Origin: Hyphomicrobiales bacterium
Lineage (GTDB): Bacteria > Pseudomonadota > Alphaproteobacteria > Rhizobiales > Beijerinckiaceae
NCBI GenBank assembly: GCA_027483505.1
Contig: JAIXUP010000014.1
Coordinates: 1-64,000 of the forward strand
DNA: 64,000 nucleotides
Direction: 5' to 3'
This document shows positions 56,801 through 64,000 of the stretch, piece by piece. The position numbers and the translations under genes are program-made. The notes below the pieces were generated by a model. The model did no database searches. It was not told the DNA's origin and worked only from the letters and a program-made list of their open reading frames with translations. Each line of letters starts with the position of its first letter. The first letter of the stretch is position 1.

Positions 56801-57002
56801 GCTTGGTGATCTGCGTCTCAAGCTCGGCGGGCGCCGCGCCGGACTGCGTGACGGTGACTGCAACCAAAGGCACGTCGATGTTCGGAAAGCGCGTCACCGG
56901 CAGCTTCATGAAGCTCATGATGCCGAGAACGCACAGCACCACGAACAGCAGCACCGAGGGAACCGGCTTGCGGATCGACCATGCGGAGAAATTGATGTCC
57001 AT
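53823..57002 (-). CDS. RND efflux transporter permease (AcrB/HAE-1 family)
   Basis: A 1059-residue inner-membrane pump with 12 membrane segments and two large periplasmic loops. The proton-relay pair is in GITLVTGILVDDAIVEIENIVRHMRMGKS (TM4), and GIVTKNAIMLVDFAVESE marks TM10-11. The first-gene neighbour is the adaptor 10 bases upstream. No outer-membrane TolC-like gene lies in the window. Substrates unknown. Confidence 0.95.
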   Translation of the reverse strand: MDINFSAWSIRKPVPSVLLFVVLCVLGIMSFMKLPVTRFPNIDVPLVAVTVTQSGAAPAELETQITKRVEDAVANIAGAKRVISTLTDGSSQTVIEFRLEVNTDRALNDVKDAISKIRADLPRTVDEPVIQKIDVEGQSILTYATFSPGKTLEQLSWHVDDVIARELQARKGVGRVDRYGGVDREIRISLDPDRLLALGVTAAEVNRQVRATNVDLAGGRGQIGGQEQAIRTLASARSVAELSEAKIILPGGREVRLHELGTVEDSNSEPRSFGRLNGQPVVAFTVFRSKGASELSVKEVVEDSLKKLRAQSPDVQITPIDDAVAYTYGNYTAAMETLLEGAALAVLVVLVFLRNWRATLITAIALPLSAIPTFWAMDLMGFSLNLVSLLGITLVTGILVDDAIVEIENIVRHMRMGKSPYRAAMEAADEIGLAVIAITLTIVAIFAPVSFMGGVAGQYFRQFGLTVAVAVLFSLLVARLITPMMAAYLMRPVKHQEAKDGFIMRAYLGFLAITLKTWRIGFGRFRLPVSNAYLTLIVGIAFLVGSIWATSLLPTAFIPDEDNSRIVANIELPPGSTLDDTRRTTDDIVRRLREAPEVRHVFALGGSSATGQREVRRAALYIRLVPKNERKIAQKDFKAVVAAKMADVPDVRAWYVNERGEREMAFSIMSRDGEALAEAAARLEARMRKVDGFLNVAASGSLTRPEIRVTPKLEEAAELGVTPEAISETVRVATIGDAGSSLAKFNTGDRLIPIRVQLDEDARTDILRLQSLRVTNASGRSIPISSVADVRFGEGPSSIDRYDRVRRSTIGADLKRGLPLGTAQEIFHGIVKDVGLPDGVWVQVTGDAEIQGEVVQGFITAMATGLMIVLAVLILLFGSVFQPITILLSLPLSFGGVVLGLLLTNNAVSMPVYIGLLMLMGIVTKNAIMLVDFAVESESKGVGRVEALIDAGHKRARPIVMTTIAMAAGMLPSAYSLGDGGEFRAPMAIAVISGLIVSTVLSLVFVPSFYTVMDDLSRLVSRIFSPFLGKKEDESDWRHDDHSAQALPDNVKQLRPAAE

Positions 57003-57012
57003 CGTGGCCGCC

Positions 57013-58233
57013 TCAGTTCAGCGCCATGGCCTTGGACGGCGCGGGCACTGGCGTGATCACGTCGCCATCCCTCAGGAAGGTGCCGGCCCTCGCCACGACC
57101 AGGTCTCCATCCTTGACGCCGTCGACGATTTCGACCCGCCCCTGCCCTGACAGCCCAAGCTTGACCACGCGCGAGCGCACGGTGGTCCCTTCGACCACCT
57201 GGATGACGGCGCTGTCGCGGCGATAGGTGACAGCCGAGACTGGCACGGTCAGGCCCACCCTCCTGTCGATCTCGATGACCCCGCGGCCAAACACGCCGAT
57301 TGCGCTTGTCGAAGCGGCCGGCAGCGCGATGCGGACCTTGCCAAGCCGGGTCTGGCGGTCGACTTCGGGCGAGATCAGCCTGATCTGTCCGGTGATCGGC
57401 TGGGATGCGCCTGCAGGCGTGACCTTGACTGGCTTGCCGATGGCCACGCGCGGCATGTCGGCCTCCGGTACTTCGGCCTCAAGCTCAACTGCGCCATCGG
57501 CGATGATGCGGAACAGGGGCTCGGCGGCGGCCATGCCGGCGATCGCGCCCTGCCGCGCATTGCGGCGGCTGATCACGCCGGCGCGCGGCGCCTTGATCTC
57601 GCTGCGCCGGATCCGCAGTTCGATGTCGCCGCGCTGGGCCGTGGTCAGGGCCTGGTCCGCCTCGGCGCTGACCAGCGCCTGACGGGCCGAGACCAGACGC
57701 GCGTCCGCACCGCGCGAGGCGGCGAGGCGCTGGTCGAAGGTGTCGGCGCTGGTGATGCCGTCGGTGCGCAGGGTTTGAGCGCGCGACAGGGCGTTGTTCG
57801 CCTGCTGCTTGTTGGCCTCCGCCTCGGCTATCTGGGCCCTGGCCTGCGCGATGGTGGCGGCATTGCGCTGCAGGCTGGCGGTGTTCTGGGCCAGCGAGAC
57901 ATCGAGCGCCGCCCGGTTGAGCCGCAGCAGGATCTGGCCGGCCTGAACGGATTCGCCCTCCTCGGCCAGGATTTCGGTGATGGCGAGGCCGTCGATCTCC
58001 GCCGCCACAAGAACCTCTTCGCGCGCGATAATGGTGCCGGAGACGAGGATGGCGGCGGTGACCTCGGCCCGCTCGACCTTCACGACCGAAATGCTGGGCG
58101 CGCGGGGCGCAGCGGGAGTGGCGCCGCCCGTGCCCTGGGCCCGAAGGGCAGGTACGAATCCGGCGGTCACGACAAGGGCCAGCGCGGTGGCCGCAAGGGG
58201 CCGAGACAGGGCTGAAGGAAACAAACGAAACAC
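57013..58233 (-). CDS. RND efflux periplasmic adaptor (membrane fusion protein)
   Basis: A 406-residue adaptor with an N-terminal signal/anchor (RPLAATALALVVTAGFVPALRAQ), a biotinyl-lipoyl half-motif (EIDGLAITEILAEEGESVQAGQILLRL), a coiled-coil hairpin (residues about 110-170) and a beta-barrel domain. The start is a GTG at 58233, 5 bases after the tetR stop, with GGTGGAG upstream. It connects the RND pump to an outer-membrane channel. Confidence 0.9.
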   Translation of the reverse strand: MFRLFPSALSRPLAATALALVVTAGFVPALRAQGTGGATPAAPRAPSISVVKVERAEVTAAILVSGTIIAREEVLVAAEIDGLAITEILAEEGESVQAGQILLRLNRAALDVSLAQNTASLQRNAATIAQARAQIAEAEANKQQANNALSRAQTLRTDGITSADTFDQRLAASRGADARLVSARQALVSAEADQALTTAQRGDIELRIRRSEIKAPRAGVISRRNARQGAIAGMAAAEPLFRIIADGAVELEAEVPEADMPRVAIGKPVKVTPAGASQPITGQIRLISPEVDRQTRLGKVRIALPAASTSAIGVFGRGVIEIDRRVGLTVPVSAVTYRRDSAVIQVVEGTTVRSRVVKLGLSGQGRVEIVDGVKDGDLVVARAGTFLRDGDVITPVPAPSKAMALN

Positions 58234-58237
58234 GGGA

Positions 58238-58882
58238 TCAGTCTCCACCGGAGGCAAGGGGCGCACCCTCAGGCGCGGGAAGAAGCGAGGGGAAAGCCCC
58301 CGCGCAGGCCAGGCGGAAGACCTGGCCGATATGCGCCACATGCGGCGCGGGATCGAAAGACCGCTCACGGGCGCGGCGGGCCAGCAGCCCGTCGCTCATG
58401 CACAGCAGAAGCTCGACGAGCGCATCCGCGTCGAGATGCGGCACAGCCTGCCCGCTTTCGACGAGGTGGGCGACGAAATCGGTGATGCGGTTGCGGATGT
58501 CATGCTCGAAATCGTTGCAAATGGCGGCGAGTCGCGGATTGCGGGCCGCCTCCGCCCAAAGATCCAGCGCAAACACGGCCTTCTCGCGCGGTTCATCCAC
58601 CAGATGATGCCGCCCGATCGCCTCGAACAGGGCAAACGGGTCCGCCGCCGAACGCAGGCTGACGAAGGAGCTGGCGAGATCGGCCCGGTCGCGCTCGCAC
58701 AGGCCGGAGACGATCTGGTCCTTGGAGGCGAAGTAACGGTAGATGTTGCCCGCGCTCATGCCGGCCTCGTGGGCCACATCCTGCATCGTGGCCCGGTGAA
58801 AGCCCGAGCGAACGAAACAGCGATGCGCCGCATCAAGGATGCGCGTCCGGTGGTCCTGTCCGATCGCCGTGTGCTGGTTCAT
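58238..58882 (-). CDS. TetR-family transcriptional regulator
   Basis: A 214-residue repressor with an N-terminal HTH (RTRILDAAHRCFVRSGFHRATMQDVAHEAGMSAGNIYRYFASKDQIV) and a ligand-binding C-terminal domain. It is the first gene of the operon with adaptor and pump, so it should repress its own operon. I start it at ATG 58882, since the ATG at 58912 lies inside the 20-bp palindrome that is probably its operator. Confidence 0.9.
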   Translation of the reverse strand: MNQHTAIGQDHRTRILDAAHRCFVRSGFHRATMQDVAHEAGMSAGNIYRYFASKDQIVSGLCERDRADLASSFVSLRSAADPFALFEAIGRHHLVDEPREKAVFALDLWAEAARNPRLAAICNDFEHDIRNRITDFVAHLVESGQAVPHLDADALVELLLCMSDGLLARRARERSFDPAPHVAHIGQVFRLACAGAFPSLLPAPEGAPLASGGD

Positions 58883-58896
58883 GGTCTGCCGGGCAT

Positions 58897-58916
58897 GAGA
58901 ATGAACGTTCATTCTC
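58897..58916. promoter_or_regulatory. Perfect 20-bp palindrome, probable TetR operator
   Basis: GAGAATGAACGTTCATTCTC is its own reverse complement and lies 14 bases upstream of the tetR start. TetR regulators commonly bind palindromes of this length, so this is the likely autoregulatory operator for tetR, the adaptor and the RND pump. Confidence 0.75.
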
Positions 58917-59012
58917 TCATACGCAACAGAATTGGGCCGGATCAAGGCAACGCGTGTTTCTCTGGTTTTCGTGGTCAATGGCGGGCGTCAGGACGCCCGG
59001 GGGGCTTGCGCC

Positions 59013-59423
59013 TCAGCGGCGCACCTTGGCTACGCCGCGGACGAAGGGTGTCGCGCGCAACACGGGAAACTCGCCCTGATTTTTCGGCAGCTTCTCGGCG
59101 ATGCCGTACAGTTGCTCGCGGCGGTCCATTTCGCGCCAGACCTCATCGGGCGTGATGCCGGCCTCGACCAGGACGACGACGAGGTTGTAGATCAGGTCGG
59201 CGCTTTCCAGGATCACCGCCTCACGGTTGCCTTGAACCGCATCCAGCCCGACCTCAGCCGCCTCCTCGACCAGTTTCTTGGCCATTTTGGGCATGCCTTC
59301 GCGGATGAGCTTCGCCGTGCGGGAATAGGCGGGGTCGCGAGACCGCGCCGCAAGGACCGCCTGATACAGCTTGTCGACCGAATCGCCCATATTGCCGAGA
59401 CTCGCCTCCAATTGTTTAAACAT
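59013..59423 (-). CDS. HisE-like phosphoribosyl-ATP pyrophosphohydrolase paralogue
   Basis: A 136-residue all-alpha NTP pyrophosphohydrolase. The two acidic metal motifs are [15 protein letters not shown] and [17 protein letters not shown], as in HisE and MazG. Compared with HisE (about 100 residues) it has a C-terminal tail of some 30 residues ([28 protein letters not shown]). Its start overlaps rppH by 8 bases. No other his genes are nearby, so it may act outside histidine synthesis. Confidence 0.8.
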   Translation of the reverse strand: MFKQLEASLGNMGDSVDKLYQAVLAARSRDPAYSRTAKLIREGMPKMAKKLVEEAAEVGLDAVQGNREAVILESADLIYNLVVVLVEAGITPDEVWREMDRREQLYGIAEKLPKNQGEFPVLRATPFVRGVAKVRR

Positions 59424-59931
59424 CGTGACAGTAGGTTGAATTCGAAAAGCCGGCAAATAGTTTTACGACCTGACCATACACCGGGCGCTTGAAGGCGACG
59501 ATGAGCTCCGGCGTCCGGGAAAGCTGCTCCCAGCGCCAATCCGCGAACTCTGCCCTGTGCCCGCCCGGCGGCGTCAGGATGTCGATGTCGGCATCATCGC
59601 CTTCGAAGCGGAAGGCAAACCACTTCTGCGCCTGTCCGCGGTAACGCCCCCGCCACGAGGACTTCAGGAGGTCCGGCGGCAGGTCATAGCTCAGCCATTC
59701 AGCCGCCTCGGCCAGAAAGGAGACCTGCGTCACACCGGTCTCCTCGGCAAGCTCCCGGACTGCGGCCTCGCGCGGCGTTTCCCCGGGGTCGATCCCGCCC
59801 TGCGGCATCTGCCAGGCGTCATCACCGGAAAACTCGGCCCGGCGACCGATAAAGACCAACCCGGCGCGGTTGAACAGCGCAATCCCGACGCAAGGCCGGT
59901 AGGCGTCGTCCGGTTCCGGGCCAGACCTCAC
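59416..59931 (-). CDS. rppH: RNA pyrophosphohydrolase (Nudix)
   Basis: A 171-residue Nudix enzyme with [39 protein letters not shown] and the box [23 protein letters not shown]. It removes pyrophosphate from 5'-triphosphorylated mRNA and starts decay. The GTG start overlaps the stop of the polysaccharide-deacetylase gene (GTGA); its 3' end overlaps the HisE-like gene. Confidence 0.93.
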   Translation of the reverse strand: MRSGPEPDDAYRPCVGIALFNRAGLVFIGRRAEFSGDDAWQMPQGGIDPGETPREAAVRELAEETGVTQVSFLAEAAEWLSYDLPPDLLKSSWRGRYRGQAQKWFAFRFEGDDADIDILTPPGGHRAEFADWRWEQLSRTPELIVAFKRPVYGQVVKLFAGFSNSTYCHDV

Positions 59932-61238
59932 CGGATCGACCCTGTCGTCACGGCGCGGCTGCCCGCCGCCGCGCTGGCTGGAACAAGCCGGATGCCGCGC
60001 GCCTCCAGCGTCCGGGCCCAGCGGTTGATGCGGTCGATGGTGAGCGGCAGCGCCGAGGCGCTTGCCAAAGCAAAGCCCTTCTCGCGCGCCAGCGCCTCAA
60101 GCCTCTGCAGTTCGCGGTCAATGGCGTCGGCACGCGCCGCCAGATCAAGAACAAGGTCGGCCTTGACTGCGGGCGTCCGGAAGCCGGAAGCCACCTGTGT
60201 CATGATGCTCCGGCCCGACGAACCGTCATCGACCACCATCAGGCCGCGTTCGGCAGCCTCGCGCAGCACCGGCGCCATGGTCGCCTCGTCAGAGGTGAAG
60301 CGCGCGCCCATGAAATTGACGATCCCGACATAACCGGTGAAGCGGCTCAGCACCCAGCGGAAGCGGTCAGTGTTCTCGCTCGCCTGCGGTCCGGTCACCA
60401 GCGTGTGCGGACCAGGATCGTTGTCGGGATAGTCGAACGGCTCCATCGGCACTTGCATGAAGACCTCGTGCCCGTCCCCGCGTGCGCGCTGGACCTGTCG
60501 TTCGAGATCGGCGCCATAGGGTGCGAAGGCAAGGCTGATCTCGCCCGGCAGCTTGGCGATGGCGTCGGCTGTCGTCGAGGCCGAGATGCCGAGTCCGCCG
60601 ATCAAGATGGCGATCCGCGGTTGCGCCGGAGCACTGGACGGCGCCGGGCGCGCGTAGACCTGGAAGGAGCGCGCACCGTCCTCGCCCGTCTTCGGCAGCA
60701 CACCAAGCCGCGTCCGGTCGATGAGGCGCCTGTCAGGCGCGGCGGCAAGTCTGGCGGACGTGGCGTCCGGCACGCGGATGATGACGGAGTTGGGCGTATC
60801 CGCCCCTCCCGGGCGCATCACCCGGACGCCTGCTTCCTGCTCGAGTTGTCCGGCGCTGCTCTCGGGCCGCTGCGCCGCTTCCTGGGCTGCCTGCACCGCA
60901 TCCTGCGCAGAGAAGCTGAACTGCGGCGTCGCGGCGGCAGGTTTGCCTCCCGGTTTCTCGATCATGGCGACGGCGAGAGGGGCCGCCTTCTCGGCATTCC
61001 CGTACAGGCTGACATAGAGGGCCGCGCCGCCCAGAGCGGCCACCGGCAACAGCGCGACGACCGAGAACAGTGGCTTCAGCCACCGCGGCGCAGCCTTCTT
61101 GGGCTTCGGAGCCCCAAGCGGCTTGTGCAGATCAGATGCCGGCGCGTCGACCAAACCTGAAGCCCCAACCTGTCGACATCCACGCGCCGCAAGACGGGCG
61201 GCAGGCGAAGATAACCCGAGAAACGGCGCGCGAATCAT
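59928..61238 (-). CDS. Divergent polysaccharide deacetylase family protein (YibQ)
   Basis: A 436-residue protein with a cytoplasmic N-terminus and a single membrane helix ([28 protein letters not shown], about residues 54-81), then a proline/alanine linker and the periplasmic divergent deacetylase domain ([58 protein letters not shown]). AGAAGG lies 8 bases before the ATG at 61238. Members sit with EnvC and CtpA in many Alphaproteobacteria and probably act on the cell wall or capsule. Confidence 0.9.
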   Translation of the reverse strand: MIRAPFLGLSSPAARLAARGCRQVGASGLVDAPASDLHKPLGAPKPKKAAPRWLKPLFSVVALLPVAALGGAALYVSLYGNAEKAAPLAVAMIEKPGGKPAAATPQFSFSAQDAVQAAQEAAQRPESSAGQLEQEAGVRVMRPGGADTPNSVIIRVPDATSARLAAAPDRRLIDRTRLGVLPKTGEDGARSFQVYARPAPSSAPAQPRIAILIGGLGISASTTADAIAKLPGEISLAFAPYGADLERQVQRARGDGHEVFMQVPMEPFDYPDNDPGPHTLVTGPQASENTDRFRWVLSRFTGYVGIVNFMGARFTSDEATMAPVLREAAERGLMVVDDGSSGRSIMTQVASGFRTPAVKADLVLDLAARADAIDRELQRLEALAREKGFALASASALPLTIDRINRWARTLEARGIRLVPASAAAGSRAVTTGSIR

Positions 61239-61321
61239 CGTCGCGCGCCTTCTGCAGTGTGAGGCTTTCCGGCGATTCCGTCGAGACCGGCGTCAGCCGA
61301 TCCCGCCCATCGAAGTCGTGC

Positions 61322-62668
61322 TCAGTTCTGCCGCGTGGCCGGTGCGGCAGGCGTTGCCTGATTCGCGGCGTCGCGCTTGATTCCACGCAGCAGGTCGAGC
61401 GCCGCATTGAGCTGGTTGTCCTTGGCCTTGTCGGTCGGGATGTAGGACGACGAGCCGGACTTTTCCTCCTCGGGCTTGGCGCCGCCGGAGAGGTGGCCCT
61501 TGAGGCCGGCCTCGCCCTTGGTTTCGTCCTTGCCCTTGAGCTCGTCGGGGATGTCCTGCAGCACGACGATGTCGGGGTCGATGCCCTTCGCCTGGATCGA
61601 CTTGCCGGATGGTGTGTAGTAGCGCGCCGTCGTGAGGCGCAATGCCCCGTTGGCGCCGAGCGGAATGATCGTCTGGACCGACCCCTTGCCGAACGAGCGC
61701 GTGCCCATCACCTGGCCGCGCTTGTGATCCTGGATCGCGCCGGCCACGATTTCGGCCGCCGAGGCCGAGCCGCCATTGATCAGCACGACAACGGGCTTGC
61801 CGCGTGTCAGGTCGCCGGACTTGGCGCTGAAACGCTGCGTCTCGTCCGAATTCCGGCCGCGCGTCGAAACGATTTCGCCGCGTTCAAGGAACGCGTCCGA
61901 AACCAGCACGGCCTGATCGAGGCGGCCGCCGCGGTTGTTGCGCAGGTCGATGATGAAGCCCTTCAGCTTGTCGCCGGGCGCATCCGCCACGGCCCTCTCG
62001 ATGCCGCGGCGCAGCCCGTCGAAGGTCTGCTCCGAGAAGGTCGAAATGCGGATGTAGCCGACATCGTCGCCTTCCATCCGGGCGCGCACTGCAGGCACCA
62101 CGATGTCCGAGCGGACCAGCGTGAATTCGATCAGTTCCTTCCGCCCCGGGCGTTCGATCTTCAGCTTGACGCTGGAATTGACCGGCCCGCGCATCTTCTC
62201 CACGGCCTGCGTCAGGGTCAGCCCCTGCACGGCGTCGCCGTCGATCTCGCGGATCAGGTCATTGGTCATGATTCCGGCGCGGAAGGCCGGCGTGTCGTCG
62301 ATCGGCGTCACGACCTTGAGCGTGCCTTCCTCCATGGTCACTTCGATGCCGAGCCCGCCGAAACGGCCGCGCATGTCGATGTCCATATCCCGGAAGCTCT
62401 TCGGGTCGAGGTAGCCCGAATGCGGGTCGAGCGAGGTGAGCATGCCATTGATGGCGGCTTCGATCAGCTTCCGCTCATCCGGCTTCTCGACATAGTCCGT
62501 CCGGATCTTCTCGAAGATGTCGCCGAACAGATTGAGACTGCGATAGGTCTCCGCATTGGCCGCGACCGCGCTGGTCGCGCTCATCAGATTGGTCCGCAGG
62601 GTGACGGCTGTCAGCCCCGCTCCAACCACCGCACCCACCATCAGCAATGAAATCTTGCGCATTGTCAT
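61322..62668 (-). CDS. ctpA: C-terminal processing peptidase CtpA (S41 family)
   Basis: A 448-residue periplasmic serine protease. It has an N-terminal signal/anchor (MRKISLLMVGAVVGAGLTAVTL), a PDZ domain (GGLGIEVTMEEGTLKVVTPIDDTPAFRAGIMTNDLIREIDG) and the S41 catalytic serine and lysine in INGGSASAAEIVAGA and RSFGKGSVQT. A 4-base overlap joins it to the EnvC-like gene. It trims periplasmic and cell-wall enzymes in related species. Confidence 0.95.
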   Translation of the reverse strand: MTMRKISLLMVGAVVGAGLTAVTLRTNLMSATSAVAANAETYRSLNLFGDIFEKIRTDYVEKPDERKLIEAAINGMLTSLDPHSGYLDPKSFRDMDIDMRGRFGGLGIEVTMEEGTLKVVTPIDDTPAFRAGIMTNDLIREIDGDAVQGLTLTQAVEKMRGPVNSSVKLKIERPGRKELIEFTLVRSDIVVPAVRARMEGDDVGYIRISTFSEQTFDGLRRGIERAVADAPGDKLKGFIIDLRNNRGGRLDQAVLVSDAFLERGEIVSTRGRNSDETQRFSAKSGDLTRGKPVVVLINGGSASAAEIVAGAIQDHKRGQVMGTRSFGKGSVQTIIPLGANGALRLTTARYYTPSGKSIQAKGIDPDIVVLQDIPDELKGKDETKGEAGLKGHLSGGAKPEEEKSGSSSYIPTDKAKDNQLNAALDLLRGIKRDAANQATPAAPATRQN

Positions 62669-64000
62669 CCGCGAACCTTGTCGCCCTGTGTCTTCGCCCA
62701 CCACGGCCCAGGATCGATCGACTGACCGTCCTTGCGAAACTCAACATAGAGAATTGGCTGGCCATTGCCATCCCCTAATGCAACCGGCGAACCTTCCGGC
62801 ACGTCGCCGAGGACCCCGAGCGGTTCGCCGGCGAGAACGAACTGTCCGCGCGTCACATCGGTCCGCTGCAGCCCTGCCAGGAGGATGTGGTAGCCGCCGC
62901 CCATATGCAGGATAACCATCTGCCCGAACGTCCGAAAAGGCCCTGCAAAGGCCACCCAGCCATCGGAAGGCGCCGCAACCACCGCTCCGGGGCGCGTCGT
63001 AAAGGAGATGCCGCGCGCCGTCCCGCCGAACCCGTCCGCCGCGCCAAACCCACGCAATTGTGATCCGGCAACAGGCAGCAGGAGCTGCCCGCGCAGGTCC
63101 TGGAAGGACGATTGGGGGGCCAGCCGCGACGGATCGCGGAAGGCGAGTTGCGCCATGCGCTCGCGCGTTTCGCGCGTCTGCGCCTCGGCATTGAGTCGGG
63201 CTTGCTCCGCGCGCCGGGTCGCCGCCGTGATGTCGCCCTCCAGCCGCTCGACCAGCTCACGCAAACCCGCGGCCTCGCGCCCGAACGCCAGTGCCCGCCG
63301 CTGGCTGTCGGCAGCCTCGCCCTCGGCCGCCGCCTCGCGCACCCGCCGGGCCTCGACCAGCCCCGCGAGCCGCTGACGCTCCTCTGCAAACTGGGCGAAT
63401 TCGGTGGCCACGCTCGCCCGGTCGCGCGCCGCTGCATCCCGCAGCCGTACCAGTTCGGCAAGATCGCCGGCCAGCGCCTCGACCTCGCTGCGCAGCTCGG
63501 GCAGCACGGCCCCCATCAGGATCGAGGCGCGCACGGCGTCGAGCACATCCTCGGGCCGGACCAGCACCGCAGGCGGCGGGCGCCGGCCCATGCGCTGCAG
63601 GGCAGCCAGTACGTCGCCGATCAACCCGCGGCGGCCATCCAGCGAGCGGCGGATCGCCAGTTCGCTGGAGGCAAGCGAAGCGAGCCGGTCCTCCAGCGCC
63701 GCGATCCGGCTTTCCGTCGCCTGCAAACGGCGGGTCGTCTCGATTAGGGCCGTGTTGAGGCGCGTCCGGTCAGCCCGGATCTCGCGCAACTCGGCATCCA
63801 GCCTTGCGCGCGCGGCGGAGTTCATCGCCAGCTGTTGTTCAACGGCCTTGAGCTCAGCATCCCGCGCCACGCGCTGGCTGCGCTTGATTTCGGTTTCCTG
63901 GGCAAGGACCTCCTGATCGGCCGGCGTTGGAGCCTGCGCGGAGACGGGCGTCGCCAGCGCAAGGCATAGGGCGGCGCCCACCCCGGCGGCATGCCGGCGC
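62665..64000 (-). CDS. EnvC-like murein hydrolase activator (N-terminus cut by window edge)
   Basis: At least 445 codons are open up to the window end; a GTG at 63981 is an internal possibility but the frame continues upstream (RRHAAGVGAALCLALATPVSAQA, the end of a signal peptide), so the start is probably outside. A long coiled coil (residues about 40-270) precedes a LytM-like domain (GFGGTARGISFTTRPGAVVAAPSDGWVAFAGPFRTFGQMVILHMGGGYHILLAGL). Zinc ligands of active M23 peptidases are altered (the first H-x-x-x-D and the final H of HFE are missing), as in EnvC-type activators. Confidence 0.9.
   Translation of the reverse strand, partial: RRHAAGVGAALCLALATPVSAQAPTPADQEVLAQETEIKRSQRVARDAELKAVEQQLAMNSAARARLDAELREIRADRTRLNTALIETTRRLQATESRIAALEDRLASLASSELAIRRSLDGRRGLIGDVLAALQRMGRRPPPAVLVRPEDVLDAVRASILMGAVLPELRSEVEALAGDLAELVRLRDAAARDRASVATEFAQFAEERQRLAGLVEARRVREAAAEGEAADSQRRALAFGREAAGLRELVERLEGDITAATRRAEQARLNAEAQTRETRERMAQLAFRDPSRLAPQSSFQDLRGQLLLPVAGSQLRGFGAADGFGGTARGISFTTRPGAVVAAPSDGWVAFAGPFRTFGQMVILHMGGGYHILLAGLQRTDVTRGQFVLAGEPLGVLGDVPEGSPVALGDGNGQPILYVEFRKDGQSIDPGPWWAKTQGDKVRG

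Overview
The window reads as chromosomal DNA of a high-GC alphaproteobacterium, most likely of the order Hyphomicrobiales (Rhizobiales). The grounds are GC-rich codon use, frequent GTG/TTG starts, many 4-base ATGA/GTGA overlaps, the order EnvC-like / CtpA / divergent polysaccharide deacetylase (YibQ) / RppH, a tkt-gap-pgk-fba cluster, a DUF4164-zapA pair, and a complete C-P lyase operon of the alphaproteobacterial type (with the hexapeptide transferase and DUF1045 genes). Genus cannot be decided. No rRNA, tRNA, CRISPR, insertion sequence or prophage was seen. No gene-free stretch exceeds about 300 bases; the longest are 2294-2587 and 23410-23680.

Layout. 1-5404: a truncated secreted protein, acetyl-CoA synthetase, an outer-membrane beta-barrel with its own terminator, a solitary DUF2235 hydrolase and an EVE-domain pair. 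5482-23409: a catabolic/uptake island with an amidohydrolase, a complete dipeptide-type ABC transporter (DppDF, C, B, A), an aldo/keto reductase fused to a RidA-like domain, a HAAT (Liv) solute-binding protein with the matching livGFHM operon on the other strand, an NTF2-like protein, a second aldo/keto reductase, a TIGR04076 protein, an orphan OtnK-type sugar-acid kinase and a leaderless gamma-glutamyltransferase-like Ntn hydrolase. This combination suggests a pathway for an amide- or imine-containing compound whose identity I cannot read from the sequence.

23620-35070: a phosphonate utilisation locus, phnC-phnD-phnE-phnE2 then phnGHIJKL-hexapeptide transferase-phnM-phnN-DUF1045. Each half is preceded by a Pho-box-like direct repeat, and a strong intrinsic terminator lies between phnD and phnE. 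PhnF, PhnO and PhnP are absent; the hexapeptide transferase and the 2H-phosphoesterase-like DUF1045 protein are candidates for the PhnO and PhnP roles.

35123-42204: an IlvD/Edd-family sugar-acid dehydratase, an inositol monophosphatase, a Sel1-repeat protein coupled to a ThiE-like protein, a BenE transporter and a YjbR-like protein. 41122-48294 (leftward): tkt, gap, a small coiled-coil membrane protein, pgk, a class V aminotransferase, then fba. 48518-53792: DUF4164-ZapA, a CitE-like lyase, a one-frame DUF429/PLP-lyase fusion, a Nudix hydrolase and an SbtA-SbtB (bicarbonate transporter plus PII-like) pair. 53823-58882: an RND efflux pump and adaptor with a divergence-free TetR gene led by a perfect 20-bp palindrome. 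59013-64000: a HisE-like protein, RppH, YibQ, CtpA and an EnvC-like protein cut by the window edge.
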